From an uncultured Bacteroidaceae bacterium (GTDB lineage: Bacteria > Bacteroidota > Bacteroidia > Bacteroidales > Bacteroidaceae), in NCBI GenBank assembly GCA_934293005.1, contig CAKQYA010000016.1:1-63325 (forward strand): 63,325 nucleotides of DNA, in the 5' to 3' direction. Under the pieces are notes generated by a model that worked only from the letters and a program-made list of their open reading frames with translations, had not been told where the DNA came from and made no database searches. Below, in pieces: positions 44,865 through 53,912 of this stretch. A program made the position numbers and the translations under genes. Numbering within the stretch: position 1 is the stretch's first letter; every line of letters begins with the position of its first letter.

Positions 44865-46520
44865 TCAGGCCTCAAGGATTGTGCATCCTTCGCATGGCTT
44901 GAGCTGTTTGAAGAAGTCGTTGCCCTTGTCATCCACAAGGATGAATGCAGGGAAGTCTTCCACTTCAATCTTCCAGATGGCCTCCATGCCAAGTTCTGGA
45001 TATTCCACACATTCAATGCTCTTGATGTTGTTTTGAGCGAGAATGGCAGCAGGGCCTCCTATTGAGCCAAGGTAGAAGCCCTTGTGGTCTTTGCAGGCGT
45101 TAGTGACATCGATGGAGCGGTTGCCTTTGGCAAGCATTATGCGTGATCCTCCATGGTCCTGGAACTCGTACACATAAGGGTCCATGCGCCCTGCTGTGGT
45201 TGGGCCCATAGAGCCGCAAGCCATGCCTGCTGGAGTTTTAGCTGGACCTGCGTAGTATATTGGATGGTTCTTCAAATATTCAGGCATCTCTTCGCCTGCA
45301 TCGAGGCGAGCCTTTATCTTTGCATGAGCTATGTCGCGGCCCACGATGATAGTGCCATTGAGAGAAAGGCGGGTGCTCACAGGGTATTGTGAGAGTTGCT
45401 TGCAGATATCGTCCATCGGACGGTTGAGGTCAACTTTCACCACATCGCCCTCGCCTGCATTGCGGAGCTCTTCTGGGATAAGTTCGTATGGTTTGTCATC
45501 CATCTTCTCAATCCAGATGCCGTCCTTGTTGATTTTTGCCTTGATGTTGCGGTCGGCGGAGCAAGACACACCGAGTCCTATAGGACAAGAAGCACCGTGG
45601 CGTGGGAGACGTACCACACGTACATCGTGTGCCATGTATTTGCCGCCAAACTGAGCGCCGAGTCCGATCTTGTATGCTTCCTGCAGAAGTTGCTTCTCCA
45701 GATCGATGTCGCGGAATGCGCGGCCTGTCTCATCACCAGATGTCGGCAGCGAGTCGTAGTAGTGAGTGGAAGCCAGCTTCACGGTGAGAAGATTCTTTTC
45801 AGCCGAGGTGCCGCCAATGACAATGGCAATGTGGTAAGGAGGGCAGGCTGCTGTGCCAAGGCTCTTCATCTTTTCCACAAGGAACGGGATGAGTGTGCCT
45901 GGGTTCTGAATGCGCGCCTTTGTTTCCTGATATAGATATGTCTTGTTGGCAGAACCGCCACCCTTAGTCACCATGAGGAATTTGTATTCCATGCCTTCAG
46001 TGGCCTCGATGTCGATCTGTGCGGGGAGGTTGCATTTTGTGTTGACCTCGTTGTACATGTCGAGAGGGGCATTCTGTGAGTAACGAAGGTTTTCCTCTGT
46101 GTAGGTCTTGTAAACACCTTTGGAAAGTGCTTCCTCATCGCAGAATCCGGTCCACACCTGCTGTCCTTTCTCGCCGTGTATGATAGCTGTGCCTGTGTCT
46201 TGGCATAGAGGCAACTGTCCTTTGGCCGCCACCTCAGCGTTGCGCAAGAATGTGAGAGCCACGTATTTGTCGTTGTCTGATGCCTCAGGGTCACGCAGAA
46301 TCTTTGCAACCTGCAGGTTGTGGCTGCGGCGCAGCAAGAAACTGACATCTCTGAATGCTGCATTGGCCATCTTTGTCAATGCTTCGGGAGTCACCTTAAG
46401 GATAGGATTCCCTTCAAATTCTCCTACACTAACACCCTCCTTTGTGAGGAGGTAGTACTCTGTATCATCCTTGCCCATCTGGAACATAGGAGCATACTTA
46501 AATTCTGGTGCTTGAGCCAT
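44865..46520 (-). CDS. fumA: Class I fumarate hydratase (Fe-S)
   Basis: The 551-aa fumarase interconverts fumarate and malate using a 4Fe-4S cluster. The N-terminal catalytic region contains LPLCQDTGTAII and PPYHIAIVIGGTSAEKN. The C-terminal half contains IVGRDIAHAKIKARLDAGE and AGPAKTPAGMACGSMGPTTAGRMD. Both alpha- and beta-type parts are fused in one chain, as in E. coli FumA/FumB. A -7 box and a hairpin leader lie upstream. Confidence 0.96.
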   Translation of the reverse strand: MAQAPEFKYAPMFQMGKDDTEYYLLTKEGVSVGEFEGNPILKVTPEALTKMANAAFRDVSFLLRRSHNLQVAKILRDPEASDNDKYVALTFLRNAEVAAKGQLPLCQDTGTAIIHGEKGQQVWTGFCDEEALSKGVYKTYTEENLRYSQNAPLDMYNEVNTKCNLPAQIDIEATEGMEYKFLMVTKGGGSANKTYLYQETKARIQNPGTLIPFLVEKMKSLGTAACPPYHIAIVIGGTSAEKNLLTVKLASTHYYDSLPTSGDETGRAFRDIDLEKQLLQEAYKIGLGAQFGGKYMAHDVRVVRLPRHGASCPIGLGVSCSADRNIKAKINKDGIWIEKMDDKPYELIPEELRNAGEGDVVKVDLNRPMDDICKQLSQYPVSTRLSLNGTIIVGRDIAHAKIKARLDAGEEMPEYLKNHPIYYAGPAKTPAGMACGSMGPTTAGRMDPYVYEFQDHGGSRIMLAKGNRSIDVTNACKDHKGFYLGSIGGPAAILAQNNIKSIECVEYPELGMEAIWKIEVEDFPAFILVDDKGNDFFKQLKPCEGCTILEA

Positions 46521-46577
46521 AGTTGTGCTATATTATTTATGTTGTTGATTCATTTGTTGGTTCTTGGCAATGCCACT

Positions 46578-46611
46578 CCCCTTTAGCGAGTATGTCTCGC
46601 TCTTTTTGGGG
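46578..46611 (-). promoter_or_regulatory. Hairpin in the fumarase leader
   Basis: In the leader between the -7 box and the ATG, CCCC/GGGG (46578-46581, 46608-46611) enclose GCGAG/CTCGC (46586-46590, 46596-46600). The nested stems may stabilise or regulate the transcript. No start codon or uridine run lies inside. Confidence 0.4.
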
Positions 46612-46646
46612 CAGTTTGAGTGCATTTCCATAAGATGTATTCAATG

Positions 46647-46654
46647 CAAAGATA
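46647..46654 (-). promoter_or_regulatory. -7 box for fumarase
   Basis: The minus strand reads TATCTTTG, matching TAnnTTTG, about 127 bp upstream of the fumarase ATG. No -33 TTTG is seen at the usual distance. Confidence 0.45.
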
Positions 46655-46728
46655 CATTAAATAATTGTAAGTCCGTCATTTTTGCCATATATTTTTGTCA
46701 GCTGACAATTTATATACTATCTGTATGT

Positions 46729-48210
46729 CTATTTCTTGTGCAGGATGTAACCTACACATTCTTTCATTATCTTTACATTGGCAAGTTTCATCGCCGACAG
46801 ATAAATGGCTGCAGCTATTGCAATGCGTGTGATGAGCAGCAGGTAAACGTTGCTGATGCCAAGTGTGATGAGGTAGGTTGCAGCCATTGTGCCAGCCGCT
46901 ATAATCATGAATGGCGCGATGTCTTTCACGGCTGAGATGAAAGGGTAGCGTATCTCTCTGTAAAGGAAATAATGCCAGATTCCAGTCCAGATGATGATTA
47001 TTGCCACGTATGCGATGACCATCATGTCTATATTGTTTATGTCTATGCCAAGCAAGCTGAAGGTGCAGCCTTTCCATAATCTGTATATCAGCATCGTGGT
47101 GGCGAGTATGGTGCAGCCTTGGGAAATAACGTTCCACATGTAGACATTCGACTTGCCCCTTGATATTATCAGATTGAAATACAAGGTGGCTATCGGCAGG
47201 AATGCTCCGCCTATGCACAAGATGCGCATGAGGTATGCTGATGGAAGCCATTTGTCTTTGATGAGCACTATGATGAATTCGGGAGCTACGAGAGAAAGTC
47301 CGAACATCACAGGAAAGGAAACGAAGCAAGTGAAGCGCAGCATCTTTGAGAATGTATGGCAGAGACGCCCTTTGTCTTCGCCGACCTGCACAAATGTGGG
47401 CTGGGCCACACCTTGCACCATTCCGGTGATGGTTGATGAGCCCATGGTGTTCCATTTGTTGGCTTGGGTGTATGTGCCAACCTCCACTTTGGTGTAGAAC
47501 TTGCCAAGCAAGAGAGAAAAAATGTTGTTGTTTATCTGGTTGAAGATGTTTGTTATGAGCATCTTGCTGGAGAATCCAAACATTTCCTTGATGGGGACCA
47601 TGCTTACATCTTTGGATGGTCTCCAGCGTGATATGATCCAGCTTAGCACGCTTACCATCAGGTTGAAGGTGATGGTTTGTGTGGCGAGTCCCCAATATGC
47701 CATGCCGCAGTAAGCCATGGTGATGCCCACAGTGCCTGAGACCATAAGCGCAGCCAGCCCCATCACCGCAAGTTCTTTTTGTTTTATCTGCCTGAACAGT
47801 ATGGCACGTGGAACAATGCTGAATGATGCTATGAAGAAGCCTATGAAATAATATCTTGACAGACCTGTGAGGATGGGCTCGTCGTAAAAGGCAGACACAA
47901 GAGGGGCGCATGCGTATAGTATGATGTAGAGGCAAGCACTTACGGCAATATTAAACCAGAACACAGAATTGTAGTCCCGGTGAGTGGCGTCTCTCTTGTT
48001 CGTCAGAGCTGTGACGAATCCGCTGTCCTGCAATGAATTGGCTATAAGACTGAAGACCGTGAGCATGCCAATAAGTCCGTAGTCGGCTTGGTTGAGCTTC
48101 AGAGCCAGCACAATGCCGAACACAGCGTTAAGCACTTGCATCAGCCCATTGTTCAGAGCACTCCAGAAGAACCCCTTGGCTGCTTTGTCCTTTAGATTAG
48201 TTGTAGGCAT
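46729..48210 (-). CDS. Polysaccharide flippase (Wzx/MOP superfamily)
   Basis: The 493-aa polytopic protein has about 12-14 transmembrane helices in the polysaccharide-biosynthesis (MATE/MOP) superfamily. The N-terminal pattern KGFFWSALNNGLMQVLNAVFGI and the AVFWFN and WKLISRWRPS-like loops are typical of lipopolysaccharide or oligosaccharide flippases (WzxC-like). It moves lipid-linked glycan units across the inner membrane. The gene overlaps the upstream lipoprotein gene by 14 bp and no glycosyltransferase is adjacent, so its polymer is unknown. Confidence 0.88.
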   Translation of the reverse strand: MPTTNLKDKAAKGFFWSALNNGLMQVLNAVFGIVLALKLNQADYGLIGMLTVFSLIANSLQDSGFVTALTNKRDATHRDYNSVFWFNIAVSACLYIILYACAPLVSAFYDEPILTGLSRYYFIGFFIASFSIVPRAILFRQIKQKELAVMGLAALMVSGTVGITMAYCGMAYWGLATQTITFNLMVSVLSWIISRWRPSKDVSMVPIKEMFGFSSKMLITNIFNQINNNIFSLLLGKFYTKVEVGTYTQANKWNTMGSSTITGMVQGVAQPTFVQVGEDKGRLCHTFSKMLRFTCFVSFPVMFGLSLVAPEFIIVLIKDKWLPSAYLMRILCIGGAFLPIATLYFNLIISRGKSNVYMWNVISQGCTILATTMLIYRLWKGCTFSLLGIDINNIDMMVIAYVAIIIIWTGIWHYFLYREIRYPFISAVKDIAPFMIIAAGTMAATYLITLGISNVYLLLITRIAIAAAIYLSAMKLANVKIMKECVGYILHKK

Positions 48211-48784
48211 TTACTATCTGTCCGTCGTATTTGATGCGGTAACGGTACAATCCGCGTGGTTTAGTGATATTTGCATTCTCAGGGGTGGAGTGTATTGCTC
48301 CATATAGGTTCAGGTCGTATACCACTCCGCACTTGTTGCATTTGGCAAGGCCAGCGTCTTCACCGAAGAGTGTGAGCCTCCTTTCTGCTCTGTCGCAGAT
48401 GGGGCACGCAAGGTCATAGCAGAGATGTTCGCCAAAAGTGTTGGTGCCGATGATGAGACCGCCCAAACCGAATCCGAAATGTTCTGACAGCTTGTCGATG
48501 TTGTATGGATTCCCGCCCGATTGGTTGATCATCTCTATCTTTGTCACTCCATTCACAACCCTGCGTCTTATTGAGGCGAATTGCCCATTGTTGCCCATCA
48601 CATTGAAAAGTTCTGGGTATTGTGTCACGTTGAAATTGCAAAATACAAATTCTCTTTTGGAGAATGTGGATGATGCTTCGTCATTTGAACATGACAAGGT
48701 TAGCATAGCTGACAATATGATTGCTGACATGATGCTAAAGATGTTCTTTGCCATTGATTTGGCGTTGGATAGTTGTTTTGCCAT
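48197..48784 (-). CDS. Cysteine-rich lipoprotein of unknown function
   Basis: The 195-aa protein has a type II signal peptide ending LTLSC (Cys about 32). Residues about 130-160 hold CPIC and CNKC separated by about 18 residues, a zinc-ribbon-like four-cysteine pattern unusual in the periplasm. It could instead bind a metal or form disulphides. The 3' end overlaps the flippase start by 14 bp, indicating cotranslation. I do not know the family. Confidence 0.55.
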   Translation of the reverse strand: MAKQLSNAKSMAKNIFSIMSAIILSAMLTLSCSNDEASSTFSKREFVFCNFNVTQYPELFNVMGNNGQFASIRRRVVNGVTKIEMINQSGGNPYNIDKLSEHFGFGLGGLIIGTNTFGEHLCYDLACPICDRAERRLTLFGEDAGLAKCNKCGVVYDLNLYGAIHSTPENANITKPRGLYRYRIKYDGQIVNAYN

Positions 48785-48788
48785 GTTA

Positions 48789-48835
48789 TAAGTAGGTGTT
48801 CAAAATGCTTATTATGAATATACAAGATAACTTAG
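48789..48835 (+). repeat. Partial end of the structured intergenic element, copy D
   Basis: TAAGTAGGTGTTCAAAAT and TTATGAATATA resemble one arm of copies A-C, and the segment ends in CTTAG. It fills most of the gap between the aldo/keto reductase stop and the lipoprotein start. Only about 18 bp match closely, so this may be a decayed copy. Confidence 0.4.
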
Positions 48836-48846
48836 CTTGCGCCAAT

Positions 48847-49818
48847 TCAGAAGAAAAGTGCAGGGTCGTTGATGATGGAGTCGATCCTGCGCATTTCTTC
48901 CTCGCTGAAATCCATGTTGTCAAGTGTGATGAGGTTGCTTTCCAGTTGCGCTACAGATGATGTGCCGATGATGCAGCTTGTCACACGCTTGTCTGCCAAC
49001 ACCCATGCCAAAGCCATTTGGGCTATCGACTGCCCACGCTCGCGTGCTATCGCAGCCAATTGCTTCACAGCCTTCACACGCTCGTGCGTCACCTGGCTCT
49101 CCTTCAGAAAGCCTGTGCTGCGTGCCGCGCGGCTTCCTTCAGGAATGCCATTGTCATACTTGCCTGTCAGCAGGCCTTGTGCCAAAGGTGAGAAGCATAT
49201 CACACCGCTGCCATTGTCTGCCGCTATCTGAAAATTGGCTTTTTTAGCTTTAGGGTCAAACATCGAACAGCGGTATTGTGAAAGGAGGCATGGCACATGA
49301 GCCTCGTTGAGGATGTCATAGCATTTCTGCTGGAGTTCGGGAGGATATTTGGATATTCCCACATACAGGGCCTTGCCTTGGCGCACAATGTCTATTAAGG
49401 CCTGCATGGTCTCTTCTACAGGTGTTGTGCCATCGTATCGGTGGCTGTAGAAGACGTCGAAATACTCGAGGCCAGTGCGCTTGAGGCTCTGGTCGCAACT
49501 TGCTATGAGGTTTTTCCTGCTGCTGTTGCCGCCATACACGCCTGGCCACATCTCGTGTCCAGCCTTTGAAGATATGAACATCTCGTCTCTGTGGCTGGCG
49601 AGGTTGTCCTTCAGTATTTTGCCGAAGTTGGTTTCTGCCGATCCTGGTTCGGGGCCATAATTGTTGGCAAGGTCGAAATGGCAGATGCCTGCATCGAAAG
49701 CTGCTATCATCATCTGTGTAGCTGTGATGAAGTCGTCTACAGAACCGAAGTTGTGCCATAGCCCCAAAGAAAGGACTGGCAGTTGAATGCCAGAGTGGCC
49801 GCAATAGTTGTAAATCAT
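48847..49818 (-). CDS. Aldo/keto reductase (YghZ/MgrA-like)
   Basis: The 323-aa NADPH-dependent reductase is a TIM barrel. The catalytic tetrad can be placed as the Asp in FDLANNYGP with its Tyr, the Lys in ISSKAGHEM and the His in YSHRYDG. The C-terminal VTSCIIGTSSVAQLESN is the cofactor-binding end. It is close to the YghZ subfamily that reduces short sugar aldehydes such as glyceraldehyde 3-phosphate. Downstream of it are the lipoprotein and flippase genes. The true substrate is unknown. Confidence 0.9.
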   Translation of the reverse strand: MIYNYCGHSGIQLPVLSLGLWHNFGSVDDFITATQMMIAAFDAGICHFDLANNYGPEPGSAETNFGKILKDNLASHRDEMFISSKAGHEMWPGVYGGNSSRKNLIASCDQSLKRTGLEYFDVFYSHRYDGTTPVEETMQALIDIVRQGKALYVGISKYPPELQQKCYDILNEAHVPCLLSQYRCSMFDPKAKKANFQIAADNGSGVICFSPLAQGLLTGKYDNGIPEGSRAARSTGFLKESQVTHERVKAVKQLAAIARERGQSIAQMALAWVLADKRVTSCIIGTSSVAQLESNLITLDNMDFSEEEMRRIDSIINDPALFF

Positions 49819-49897
49819 GCCCTTGATGATAATTAGCCAAGAGAAGCTGCTCTTGGCGTTTTATATATATGTATGGACTCCAGCTTGGTGCAGCATC

Positions 49898-51232
49898 TTA
49901 TGCCAGGAGGTCGCCTATGGCCTTCTCCATCTTGTCAAACTTGAATCCAGCTATGACGTCATCCATCAGAGCCTGGATCTTGTCGTTGCACAGATTGCCG
50001 ATAGACCCCTCATGCGTGTGATGGATATCTTTGTTTGGCGTGAAATTGCCAGCCTCTATGTCGAGTCCCACTTTCTTGTATGCGTCGCGGAATGGCATGC
50101 CTTCTTTAGCAAGGCGGTTCACTTCTTCTACGGAGAACATAGGGTCGTATATGCTGTTGTCGAGTATGTGCTCGTTCACTTTCATCTTGTTGATGATGTA
50201 AGCCGCCATCTGCAGGCAATCTTTCAGTTCGTCGAAGGCTGGAAGGAATGCTTCCTTGATGATTTGAAGGTCACGGAAATAGCCGACAGGAAGATTGTTC
50301 ATTATCATCGTGACAGTCACGGGCAGAGCCTGTAGCTTGTTGCACTTGGCGCGGGTCAACTCAAACACGTCGGGATTCTTCTTGTGTGGCATGATGCTTG
50401 ATCCTGTTGTGCAATCGGCAGGCAGCTTCACGAAGTTGAAGTTTTGTGAATTGAACATGCAGGCATCGTAAGCAAGCTTGGCGAGTGTGCCTGCTATGCT
50501 TGCCATGGAGAAGGCCACATTGCGTTCAGTCTTGCCGCGTCCCATCTGGGCATATACGACGTTGTAGTCCATCGAGTCGAATCCCAGAAGATCTGTGGTC
50601 ATCTGGCGGTTGAGTGGGAAGCTGCTACCATATCCTGCAGCAGAGCCAAGAGGGTTGCGGTTTGTTATCTTCCATGCGGCCAGCAGATATTGCATGTCGT
50701 CCACCAAGCCTTCGGCGTATGCTCCGAACCAGAGGCCAAAGCTGCTTGGCATTGCCACTTGCAGGTGCGTGTAGCCAGGCATGAGCACATCTTTGTATTT
50801 GTTTGACTGCGTTATGAGTTCGTCAAATAGATTTTTCACCAAGGCTGCAATATCCTTTATCTGGTCACGGATAAACAGTTTGAGGTCTACCAGGACCTGG
50901 TCGTTGCGGCTTCGGCCTGAATGTATTTTCTTGCCGATGTCGCCAAGTTTGCGGGTGAGAATCATCTCGACTTGGGAATGCACATCTTCCACGCCGTCTT
51001 CGATCACAAATTCTCCCTTCTCAGCTTGGGCATAGATGCCTTTCAGTTCTGCGAGCAACGCCTTCAGCTCATCGGCTTTGAGCAGTCCGATAGATTCAAG
51101 CATTGTGATGTGTGCCATAGATCCGAGCACGTCATATTTGGCGAGGTAGAGGTCCATTTCACGGTCTTTGCCTATGGTGAATTTCTCTATCTCCTGGGTC
51201 ATGGATACGTTTTTAGTCCAGAGTTTTTCCAT
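49898..51232 (-). CDS. argH: Argininosuccinate lyase
   Basis: The 444-aa enzyme splits argininosuccinate into arginine and fumarate in arginine synthesis. The superfamily signature TGSSIMPHKKNPD is intact and holds the catalytic Ser. HSGRSRNDQVLVDL and MPGYTHLQVA are further conserved segments. It is somewhat shorter than the usual 460 aa. No other arg genes adjoin, so it is a lone gene here. Confidence 0.96.
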   Translation of the reverse strand: MEKLWTKNVSMTQEIEKFTIGKDREMDLYLAKYDVLGSMAHITMLESIGLLKADELKALLAELKGIYAQAEKGEFVIEDGVEDVHSQVEMILTRKLGDIGKKIHSGRSRNDQVLVDLKLFIRDQIKDIAALVKNLFDELITQSNKYKDVLMPGYTHLQVAMPSSFGLWFGAYAEGLVDDMQYLLAAWKITNRNPLGSAAGYGSSFPLNRQMTTDLLGFDSMDYNVVYAQMGRGKTERNVAFSMASIAGTLAKLAYDACMFNSQNFNFVKLPADCTTGSSIMPHKKNPDVFELTRAKCNKLQALPVTVTMIMNNLPVGYFRDLQIIKEAFLPAFDELKDCLQMAAYIINKMKVNEHILDNSIYDPMFSVEEVNRLAKEGMPFRDAYKKVGLDIEAGNFTPNKDIHHTHEGSIGNLCNDKIQALMDDVIAGFKFDKMEKAIGDLLA

Positions 51233-51343
51233 CTTGTCTTTTTATGAAAAAGACGGAGAATGGGGCATTGGGCCATCTTCATTGCAGTATTGCGATGCCC
51301 ATTTCCCTATTCCCCGCGTTTGGTTTAGTTCTTATGTCATTTA

Positions 51344-51805
51344 TTATTCATAAGGAATCATCGAAAGAATGTCGGCAAACTTGTTTACTCCTTCCTTGAG
51401 AGGTTTGTCGAGCACCTGCTTCATGAAGAAGTTGATGTCGGCATCGATGGTCACCTTTATCTTGCTTGCGGTGTCGCTTGTGGGCAGCACTTGAATCCAC
51501 AGCTTGAAGCTCACAGGAGAGTTGGTCGACTTATACTTCACGCACTTCTCAGGTTCGCGTTCAACAATCTGTATGGACACGTTGCCTATTGGCCCTACTG
51601 GTGTGCTGAGCGTGTCGGGTGTGCATTCCATCTTTTCCAAGTTTCTTCTCACCTCGTCAATCTTGTCAGCAGGTATCTGCTGCTGCACTCGGGGGTCGTC
51701 AAAGCGTTCTTTGATAGAAGACAAATTGGATAAATCCGACACTTTGGCATACACGGCGCTTTGGCTATAAGGCACAGCCTTTATCTGACTTTCGTATTTT
51801 GCCAT
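51344..51805 (-). CDS. SRPBCC (START/polyketide-cyclase-like) family protein
   Basis: The 153-aa cytoplasmic protein from ATG 51805 has a helix-grip fold pattern: SQSAVYAKVSDLSNLSSIKE at the N-terminus, a central beta region and a long C-terminal helix (FMKQVLDKPLKEGVNKFADIL). Proteins of this superfamily bind hydrophobic ligands in a cavity. No specific ligand can be inferred. A longer upstream reading overlaps pyrE and is rejected. It lies 52 bp after pyrE on the same strand, likely one transcript. Confidence 0.7.
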   Translation of the reverse strand: MAKYESQIKAVPYSQSAVYAKVSDLSNLSSIKERFDDPRVQQQIPADKIDEVRRNLEKMECTPDTLSTPVGPIGNVSIQIVEREPEKCVKYKSTNSPVSFKLWIQVLPTSDTASKIKVTIDADINFFMKQVLDKPLKEGVNKFADILSMIPYE

Positions 51806-51857
51806 ATATATGTTTTTCTTCGTTCTTGTCTTTCCGGTCAGTTGCGGCCTGTAAGAT

Positions 51858-52490
51858 TTATCCTTGCCACTGGCTTGGGTTAGCTCGCCATTCGTTGAGC
51901 ATGCCCACGTGGTTCTCTGTGATGTAGCCTGTCTTGAGCGCAACATCGAGCACGGCCTCGTAGTTGGTCAGAGTGATGAGCTTGACCTTTGCGTCTTCGA
52001 AAGCCTTCTTGGCCACGTCGAAGCCGTATGTGTAGCTTGCTACCATGCCTACAACGTTGCATCCGTTGTTGCGGATAGCTTCAACAGCTTTGAGTGATGA
52101 GCCGCCTGTGGAGATGAGGTCCTCAATGACAACCACGTTCATGCCTGGCTTCAATTCGCCTTCGATGAGATTTTCCAATCCATGATCCTTTGGTTTGCTG
52201 CGCACGTATACGAATGGGAGGCAGAGAGCGTCAGCTACGAGCGCACCCTGTGGAATGGCTCCTGTGGCTACACCTGCAATGGCGTCTACCTTCGGGAAGT
52301 TCTCGAGAACCACTCGGCATATCTCCAGCTTCACGAAGTTGCGGAGCTCAGGATAGCTGAGTGTCTTGCGGTTGTCACAGTAGAAAGGCGACTTCCATCC
52401 GCTTGCCCATGTGAATGGATTCTCTGGCTGAAGTTTTATTGCCTTGATGTCGAGCAGTTTTGCAGCAAAGATTTTTTCCAATGTTTTCAT
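51858..52490 (-). CDS. pyrE: Orotate phosphoribosyltransferase
   Basis: The 210-aa enzyme couples orotate to PRPP in pyrimidine synthesis. The PRPP-binding motif NVVVIEDLISTGGSSLKAVE is present. The N-terminal region NPFTWASGWKSPFYCDNRK is characteristic. The start is ATG 52490; 33 upstream residues in frame lack family similarity. The gene has its own consensus promoter divergent from pyrH, placing pyrE, pyrH and carB together. Confidence 0.96.
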   Translation of the reverse strand: MKTLEKIFAAKLLDIKAIKLQPENPFTWASGWKSPFYCDNRKTLSYPELRNFVKLEICRVVLENFPKVDAIAGVATGAIPQGALVADALCLPFVYVRSKPKDHGLENLIEGELKPGMNVVVIEDLISTGGSSLKAVEAIRNNGCNVVGMVASYTYGFDVAKKAFEDAKVKLITLTNYEAVLDVALKTGYITENHVGMLNEWRANPSQWQG

Positions 52491-52554
52491 GTGAATGTTT
52501 TTATTTCTGTTTATTAGGACTTTTGCAAGCCCTTCATGGTTAATAATTTTAGTG

Positions 52555-52584
52555 CAAATATACAGAATGTATTTGAGATTACAA
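52555..52584 (-). promoter_or_regulatory. Promoter of pyrE
   Basis: On the minus strand a TTG (52582-52584), 19-bp spacer and -7 TATATTTG (52555-52562). It lies 65 bp upstream of pyrE and is divergent from the pyrH promoter 31 bp away. Confidence 0.6.
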
Positions 52585-52614
52585 CACAAATGAGGAAAAA
52601 ACTCATCATTTGTC

Positions 52615-52645
52615 TTTGTGTTCTCTTAAAGATAAACTATATTTG
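52615..52645 (+). promoter_or_regulatory. Promoter of pyrH
   Basis: TTTG (52615-52618), exactly 19 bp, then -7 TATATTTG (52638-52645). Transcription would begin near 52653, giving a leader of about 220 nt. I see no clear hairpin in it. Confidence 0.7.
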
Positions 52646-52873
52646 CAGATGAATTGCAAAATGGCAAGCCTTAATTGCAGGCATGCCTGTTTATGCGTTA
52701 GTGATGCTTCAACGCGCATAAGCCTCATTGTGGGCATGTTCCGTTCAATGTTGACGAATGATGATGAAAAGTTTGATGCAGGGAGCGTGATGATTGCTGC
52801 TGCATGACGTGCAGGCAAGGCTTGGCGGTATTTCCAAATCGTATTATTCAATAAGAAAACAAATAATTTAAGT

Positions 52874-53584
52874 ATGGCTAAATTCAATCGAATACTCCTT
52901 AAACTCTCAGGAGAGAGTCTGGCAGGAGAACAGAAGCAGGGAATCAATGTGGAGCGGCTCAACCAGTATGCTCAGCAGATCAAGGAGATTGCAGAGATGG
53001 GTGTGCAGATAGGCATAGTCATTGGCGGAGGCAACATTTTCCGCGGCCTCAGCGGTGCAGGCAAAGGCTTTGACCGCGTGAAGGGAGATCAGATGGGCAT
53101 GTGCGCCACGGTGATCAATTCGCTTGCTCTTTCGAGTGCTCTTGGAGCTATCGGACAGAAGAACAGGGTGCTCACGGCTATCCGTATGGAACCTATAGGC
53201 GAGTTTTACAGCAAGTGGAAAGCCATAGAGGCGATGGAGGCTGGCGAGGTTGTCATCATGAGCGCAGGCACAGGCTCTCCTTATTTCACAACCGACACAG
53301 GCTCATCTCTGAGAGGCATTGAGATAGAGGCTGATGTGATGCTGAAGGGCACTCGTGTGGATGGCGTCTACACGGCCGACCCTGAGAAGGATCCTGTAGC
53401 CACAAAATATCACGACATCACATATAGCGATGTTATTGCCAAGGGACTGAAGGTCATGGACATCACGGCCACAGCCATGTGCATGCAGAATGACCTCCCC
53501 ATCTATGTGTTCAACATGGATGTGCTCGGCAACCTCAAGAAGGTTATTGATGGCGAAGACATAGGCACCCTTGTGCACAATTGA
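52874..53584 (+). CDS. pyrH: UMP kinase
   Basis: The 236-aa amino-acid-kinase-fold enzyme phosphorylates UMP to UDP. KLSGESL near the N-terminus (residues 9-15), IGIVIGGGNIFRG and STGTGSPYFTTDT-like SAGTGSPYFTTDT match UMP kinase. The length is normal. It is transcribed from a clear promoter and lies 328 bp upstream of carB. Confidence 0.96.
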   Translation: MAKFNRILLKLSGESLAGEQKQGINVERLNQYAQQIKEIAEMGVQIGIVIGGGNIFRGLSGAGKGFDRVKGDQMGMCATVINSLALSSALGAIGQKNRVLTAIRMEPIGEFYSKWKAIEAMEAGEVVIMSAGTGSPYFTTDTGSSLRGIEIEADVMLKGTRVDGVYTADPEKDPVATKYHDITYSDVIAKGLKVMDITATAMCMQNDLPIYVFNMDVLGNLKKVIDGEDIGTLVHN

Positions 53585-53622
53585 AAGAAACTCTCAAATG
53601 GCAACTGCCTGATTTGGGTTTA

Positions 53623-53640
53623 ACCCTAATAGGCCATTGG
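53623..53640. repeat. GGTC-core dispersed repeat, copy 4
   Basis: ACCCTAATAGGCCATTGG matches the core with one change (GGCC for GGTC). Flanks GGGTTTAACCC and GATGCTTGTTCATC resemble copies 2 and 3. It sits in the 328-bp gap between pyrH and carB. Confidence 0.45.
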
Positions 53641-53857
53641 ATTTTGATGCTTGTTCATCAGGAGTCCATTCTTGCCTGCGCATGTCTCTGGCTGTTTGCG
53701 GCCGACGCACAGAAAGCATAGCGACGCTATGGCTTGTTTGTGATAATCTGACGCTGAATGCCATGTATTATTTACAATTCTGAATAATATGTAGTGTAAA
53801 GTGGTGCTGAATGATATTTTTTGCCTCAACAGAAATATTTATTTTGATTCTTTTTCG

Positions 53858-53865
53858 TAACTTTG
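53858..53865 (+). promoter_or_regulatory. -7 box for carB
   Basis: TAACTTTG matches the -7 consensus and lies 47 bp before the carB ATG. No good -33 TTTG is visible. Confidence 0.5.
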
Positions 53866-53912
53866 CAGGCTGAATAGATTAAAACAATTATTTTTAGTTT
53901 CAAAGTATATCG

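Noticed and set aside
46676..47935. 419-aa His-rich frame overlapping the flippase
   Set aside because: The reading is an out-of-frame shadow rich in His, Arg and Gln, and the flippase frame has clear membrane helices.
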